Source: Flavobacteria bacterium RIFCSPLOWO2_12_FULL_31_7
GTDB lineage: Bacteria > Bacteroidota > Bacteroidia > Flavobacteriales > Flavobacteriaceae
DNA length: 15,395 nucleotides
Direction: 5' to 3'
NCBI GenBank assembly: GCA_001800945.1
Contig: MGWJ01000142.1
Location: 1 to 15,395, forward strand
Shown: piece after piece, positions 12,944 through 15,395 of the stretch
Layout: each line of letters opens with the position of its first letter
Numbering within the stretch: the stretch's first letter is position 1
Program-made: the position numbers and the translations under genes
The notes under the pieces: generated by a model
Told to the model about the DNA's origin: nothing
The model's database searches: none
The model's input: the letters and a program-made list of their open reading frames with translations, nothing else

Positions 12944-14953
12944 ATGGCATTAGATTCTAAAATTCCTCAAGGTCATATTTCAGAAAAATGGACCAACCAT
13001 AAGAACAATCTTAAATTAGTTGCTCCAAATAATAGACCAAAAATCGATGTAATTGTAGTAGGAACAGGTTTGGCAGGTGCTTCGGCAGCGGCTTCACTTG
13101 GAGAAATGGGTTACAACGTAAAAGCATTTTGTTTTCAAGATTCTCCACGTAGAGCGCACTCCATTGCGGCTCAAGGAGGTATAAATGCAGCGAAAAACTA
13201 TCAAAATGATGGTGATAGTACTTACAGATTATTTTATGATACTATTAAAGGTGGAGATTACCGTGCGCGTGAAGCAAACGTTCACCGTTTAGCTGAAGTT
13301 TCTGCAAATATTATCGACCAATGTGTGGCTCAAGGTGTACCTTTTGCTAGAGATTATGGTGGATTATTAGATAACCGTTCGTTTGGTGGAACACAAGTAC
13401 AACGTACTTTTTATGCAGCTGGACAAACAGGACAACAATTATTATTAGGAGCTTATTCTGCATTATCTAGACAAATTGGTTTAGGAAATGTGAAAATGTA
13501 TAACCGTAACGAAATGCTTGATCTAGTTAAAGTAGATGGAAAAGCTCGTGGAATTATTGCTCGTAATTTAATTACTGGAGAGTTAGAAAGACATTCTGCT
13601 CATGCGGTTATTATTGCAACAGGTGGATACGGAAATGTATATTTCTTATCAACTAATGCAATGGGAAGTAACGTTACAGCTTCTTGGAAAGTTCATAAAA
13701 AAGGAGCGCATTTTGCCAATCCTTGTTATGTGCAAATTCATCCAACTTGTATTCCAGTACATGGAACCAATCAATCAAAATTAACGTTAATGTCTGAATC
13801 ATTACGTAATTCTGGTCGTATTTGGGTGCCTGCTAAAAAAGAAGATGCAGAAGCAATTAGAGCGGGTAAATTAAAACCAACACAAATTGCTGAAGAAGAT
13901 AGAGATTACTACTTAGAAAGAAGATATCCTGCTTTTGGTAACTTGGTACCTCGTGATGTGGCGTCTCGTGCGGCTAAAGAGCGTTGTGATGCCGGACATG
14001 GTATTGAAGCTAATGATACTAATGAAGGTGTATATTTAGATTTCGCTTCTGAAATCATTACCAAAGGGAAACAAGCAGCATTTGCTCAAGGAGACCACAA
14101 TCCATCGGATGCTAAAGTACAAGAATTAGGTAAAAAATGGGTAGAATCTAAATATGGAAACCTTTTCACCATGTATGAAAAAATTACAGATGAAAATCCA
14201 TATGAAACTCCAATGAAAATTTATCCAGCAGTACATTACACAATGGGTGGAGTTTGGGTTGATTATAACTTAATGTCATCTATTCCTGGATGTTTTGTGG
14301 CTGGTGAAGCTAACTTCTCAGATCACGGAGCTAACCGTTTAGGAGCTTCTGCTCTAATGCAAGGTTTAGCAGATGGTTATTTCGTATTACCATACACCGT
14401 TTCTAACTATTTGGCTGACGAAATTAGAACAGGTAAAATTTCTACTGACACACCAGAATTTGTGGAAGCAGAAAATGCAGTTCGTCAATCTATTGAACAA
14501 TTAATCAATAATAACGGTACGAAATCGGTTGACTATTTCCATAAAAAATTAGGTTTAATTATGTGGAATAAAGTAGGAATGGGTCGTAACGAAAAAGGAT
14601 TAACAGAAGCAATTGAAGAAATCGGACAATTAAGAGAAGATTTTTATGCAGATGTTAGAGTTCCTGGTGCTGCGAATGAATTAAACCAAGAGTTAGAAAA
14701 AGCACTTCGTGTGGCTGATTTTATCGAATTGGGACAATTAATGGCTAAAGATGCTTTATTACGTAAAGAATCTTGTGGTGGACATTTCCGTGAAGAATAT
14801 CAAGATGCTGAAGGAGAAACACTTCGTGACGATGAAAACTTCGCTTATGTTGCGGCTTGGGAATATAATGGAAGCGATGCAAGTAAATCAGTACTTCATA
14901 AAGAAGAATTGAAATATGAGTTTATCAAAATTGCAGCTAGAAACTATAAATAA
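12944..14953 (+). CDS. sdhA: Succinate dehydrogenase flavoprotein subunit
   Basis: A 669-residue FAD subunit that oxidises succinate to fumarate on the cytoplasmic face and passes electrons to SdhB. The dinucleotide-binding motif is VVGTGLAGASAAA (G40, G42, G45). H72 in RRAHSIAAQGG is the expected site of covalent FAD attachment. Catalytic and substrate-binding residues are present: H266 (QIHPTCIP), R337 (NLVPRDVASRA, proton shuttle), H431 (AVHYTMGG) and R465 (HGANRLGASAL). The C-terminal helical and capping domain ends in the usual short tail. The length is normal for the Bacteroidetes/epsilonproteobacterial long form. It sits 6 nt after sdhC and 6 nt before the sdhB ATG, as one transcription unit. 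Fumarate reductase flavoproteins are close relatives; with a di-heme SdhC in an aerobic-type flavobacterium, succinate oxidation is the likely direction. Confidence 0.97.
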   Translation: MALDSKIPQGHISEKWTNHKNNLKLVAPNNRPKIDVIVVGTGLAGASAAASLGEMGYNVKAFCFQDSPRRAHSIAAQGGINAAKNYQNDGDSTYRLFYDTIKGGDYRAREANVHRLAEVSANIIDQCVAQGVPFARDYGGLLDNRSFGGTQVQRTFYAAGQTGQQLLLGAYSALSRQIGLGNVKMYNRNEMLDLVKVDGKARGIIARNLITGELERHSAHAVIIATGGYGNVYFLSTNAMGSNVTASWKVHKKGAHFANPCYVQIHPTCIPVHGTNQSKLTLMSESLRNSGRIWVPAKKEDAEAIRAGKLKPTQIAEEDRDYYLERRYPAFGNLVPRDVASRAAKERCDAGHGIEANDTNEGVYLDFASEIITKGKQAAFAQGDHNPSDAKVQELGKKWVESKYGNLFTMYEKITDENPYETPMKIYPAVHYTMGGVWVDYNLMSSIPGCFVAGEANFSDHGANRLGASALMQGLADGYFVLPYTVSNYLADEIRTGKISTDTPEFVEAENAVRQSIEQLINNNGTKSVDYFHKKLGLIMWNKVGMGRNEKGLTEAIEEIGQLREDFYADVRVPGAANELNQELEKALRVADFIELGQLMAKDALLRKESCGGHFREEYQDAEGETLRDDENFAYVAAWEYNGSDASKSVLHKEELKYEFIKIAARNYK

Positions 14954-14959
14954 GATATC

Positions 14960-15395
14960 ATGAGTGCTAAAAAAATATAAATATCAACCTTAAAATCTGG
15001 CGTCAAAAAAATGCTAGTGCAAAAGGTAAAATGGAAACTTATAAATTAGATAATGTTTCTACTGACAGTTCTTTCTTAGAAATGTTAGACCAATTGAATG
15101 AACAATTAGTAAATTCTCAAAACGAACCTGTGGCTTTTGATCACGACTGTCGTGAAGGTATTTGTGGAATGTGTTCATTATACATTAATGGTCGTGCACA
15201 TGGTCCAGATACTGGAACTACAACATGTCAATTACACATGCGTAAATTTAAAGATGGAGAAACAATCTTTATCGAACCATGGAGAAGTAAAGCTTTTCCT
15301 GTGGTAAAAGATTTAATGGTAGACAGAAGTGCTTTCGATAGAATCCAACAAGCTGGAGGTTTCGTATCAGTAAATACTTCAGGAAACACTATTGA
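14960..15395 (+). CDS. sdhB: Succinate dehydrogenase iron-sulphur subunit, 5' part, with an apparent frameshift
   Basis: The protein relays electrons from SdhA FAD to the quinone site through three Fe-S clusters. The visible part is the ferredoxin-like N-terminal domain, with the 2Fe-2S ligands in CREGICGMC and the later TTTC. From 14971 the frame reads KNININLKIWRQKNASAKGK and stays open to the window end. The expected ATG at 14960 (MSAK) is in another frame: after ATG AGT GCT the run of seven A (14969-14975) leads to a stop at 14978-14980. One more A (eight in all), or two fewer, would join MSAK to the rest. The next in-frame ATG (15031, METYKLDN) would drop about 24 residues including the first beta strand, so a homopolymer sequencing error or slippage is more likely than a true shorter start. 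The 3' end is cut by the window. Confidence 0.9.

Overview
The window reads as an ordinary chromosomal stretch from a member of the Flavobacteriaceae, most like Flavobacterium. The DNA is AT-rich. Several upstream regions carry the Bacteroidetes promoter pattern TTG-N19-20-TAnnTTTG, and Shine-Dalgarno sequences are not evident. The gene types fit this group: a TSP3-repeat OmpA protein, a 669-residue SdhA, a long five-helix SdhC, and a lipoprotein with acidic residues after the lipid-bearing Cys.

Layout, left to right. (1) The 3' end of kbl (threonine catabolism), then ompA with a clear promoter and a strong terminator. (2) A 928-residue AddB-like RecB-family nuclease on +, converging with an alpha/beta hydrolase on -. 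The hydrolase lies between inverted copies of a roughly 40-nt CGCAAAG-type repeat, and a second, cloverleaf-like 43-nt palindromic element lies just upstream of it. (3) A small DUF1398 gene on +, converging with a Xaa-Pro aminopeptidase gene on -; a Crp/Fnr-type regulator lies upstream of the aminopeptidase on the same strand. (4) Divergent from the regulator, a two-gene operon with a 4-nt overlap: a secreted BNR/sortilin-type beta-propeller protein and a putative surface lipoprotein. (5) The sdhCAB operon of succinate:menaquinone oxidoreductase, with sdhC and sdhA complete and sdhB cut by the window end. The sdhC promoter is superimposed on the terminator hairpin of the preceding operon.

How the genes work together: SdhC, SdhA and SdhB form one membrane complex linking the TCA cycle to the quinone pool. 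The propeller protein and lipoprotein are probably co-translated and act in the envelope. The other genes are independent housekeeping units (outer-membrane anchoring, DNA-end processing, peptide turnover).

I see no phage, CRISPR, toxin-antitoxin or defence island, and no convincing new multi-gene system. The points most worth a second look are: an apparent frameshift in an A7 tract near the start of sdhB; a roughly 70-residue extra loop in SdhC containing an in-frame direct repeat; the two families of dispersed repeats around the hydrolase, one of which appears to supply its promoter -33 box and its stop codon; and the merged terminator/promoter before sdhC. No RNA genes were recognised. No gene-free stretch exceeds 300 bases.
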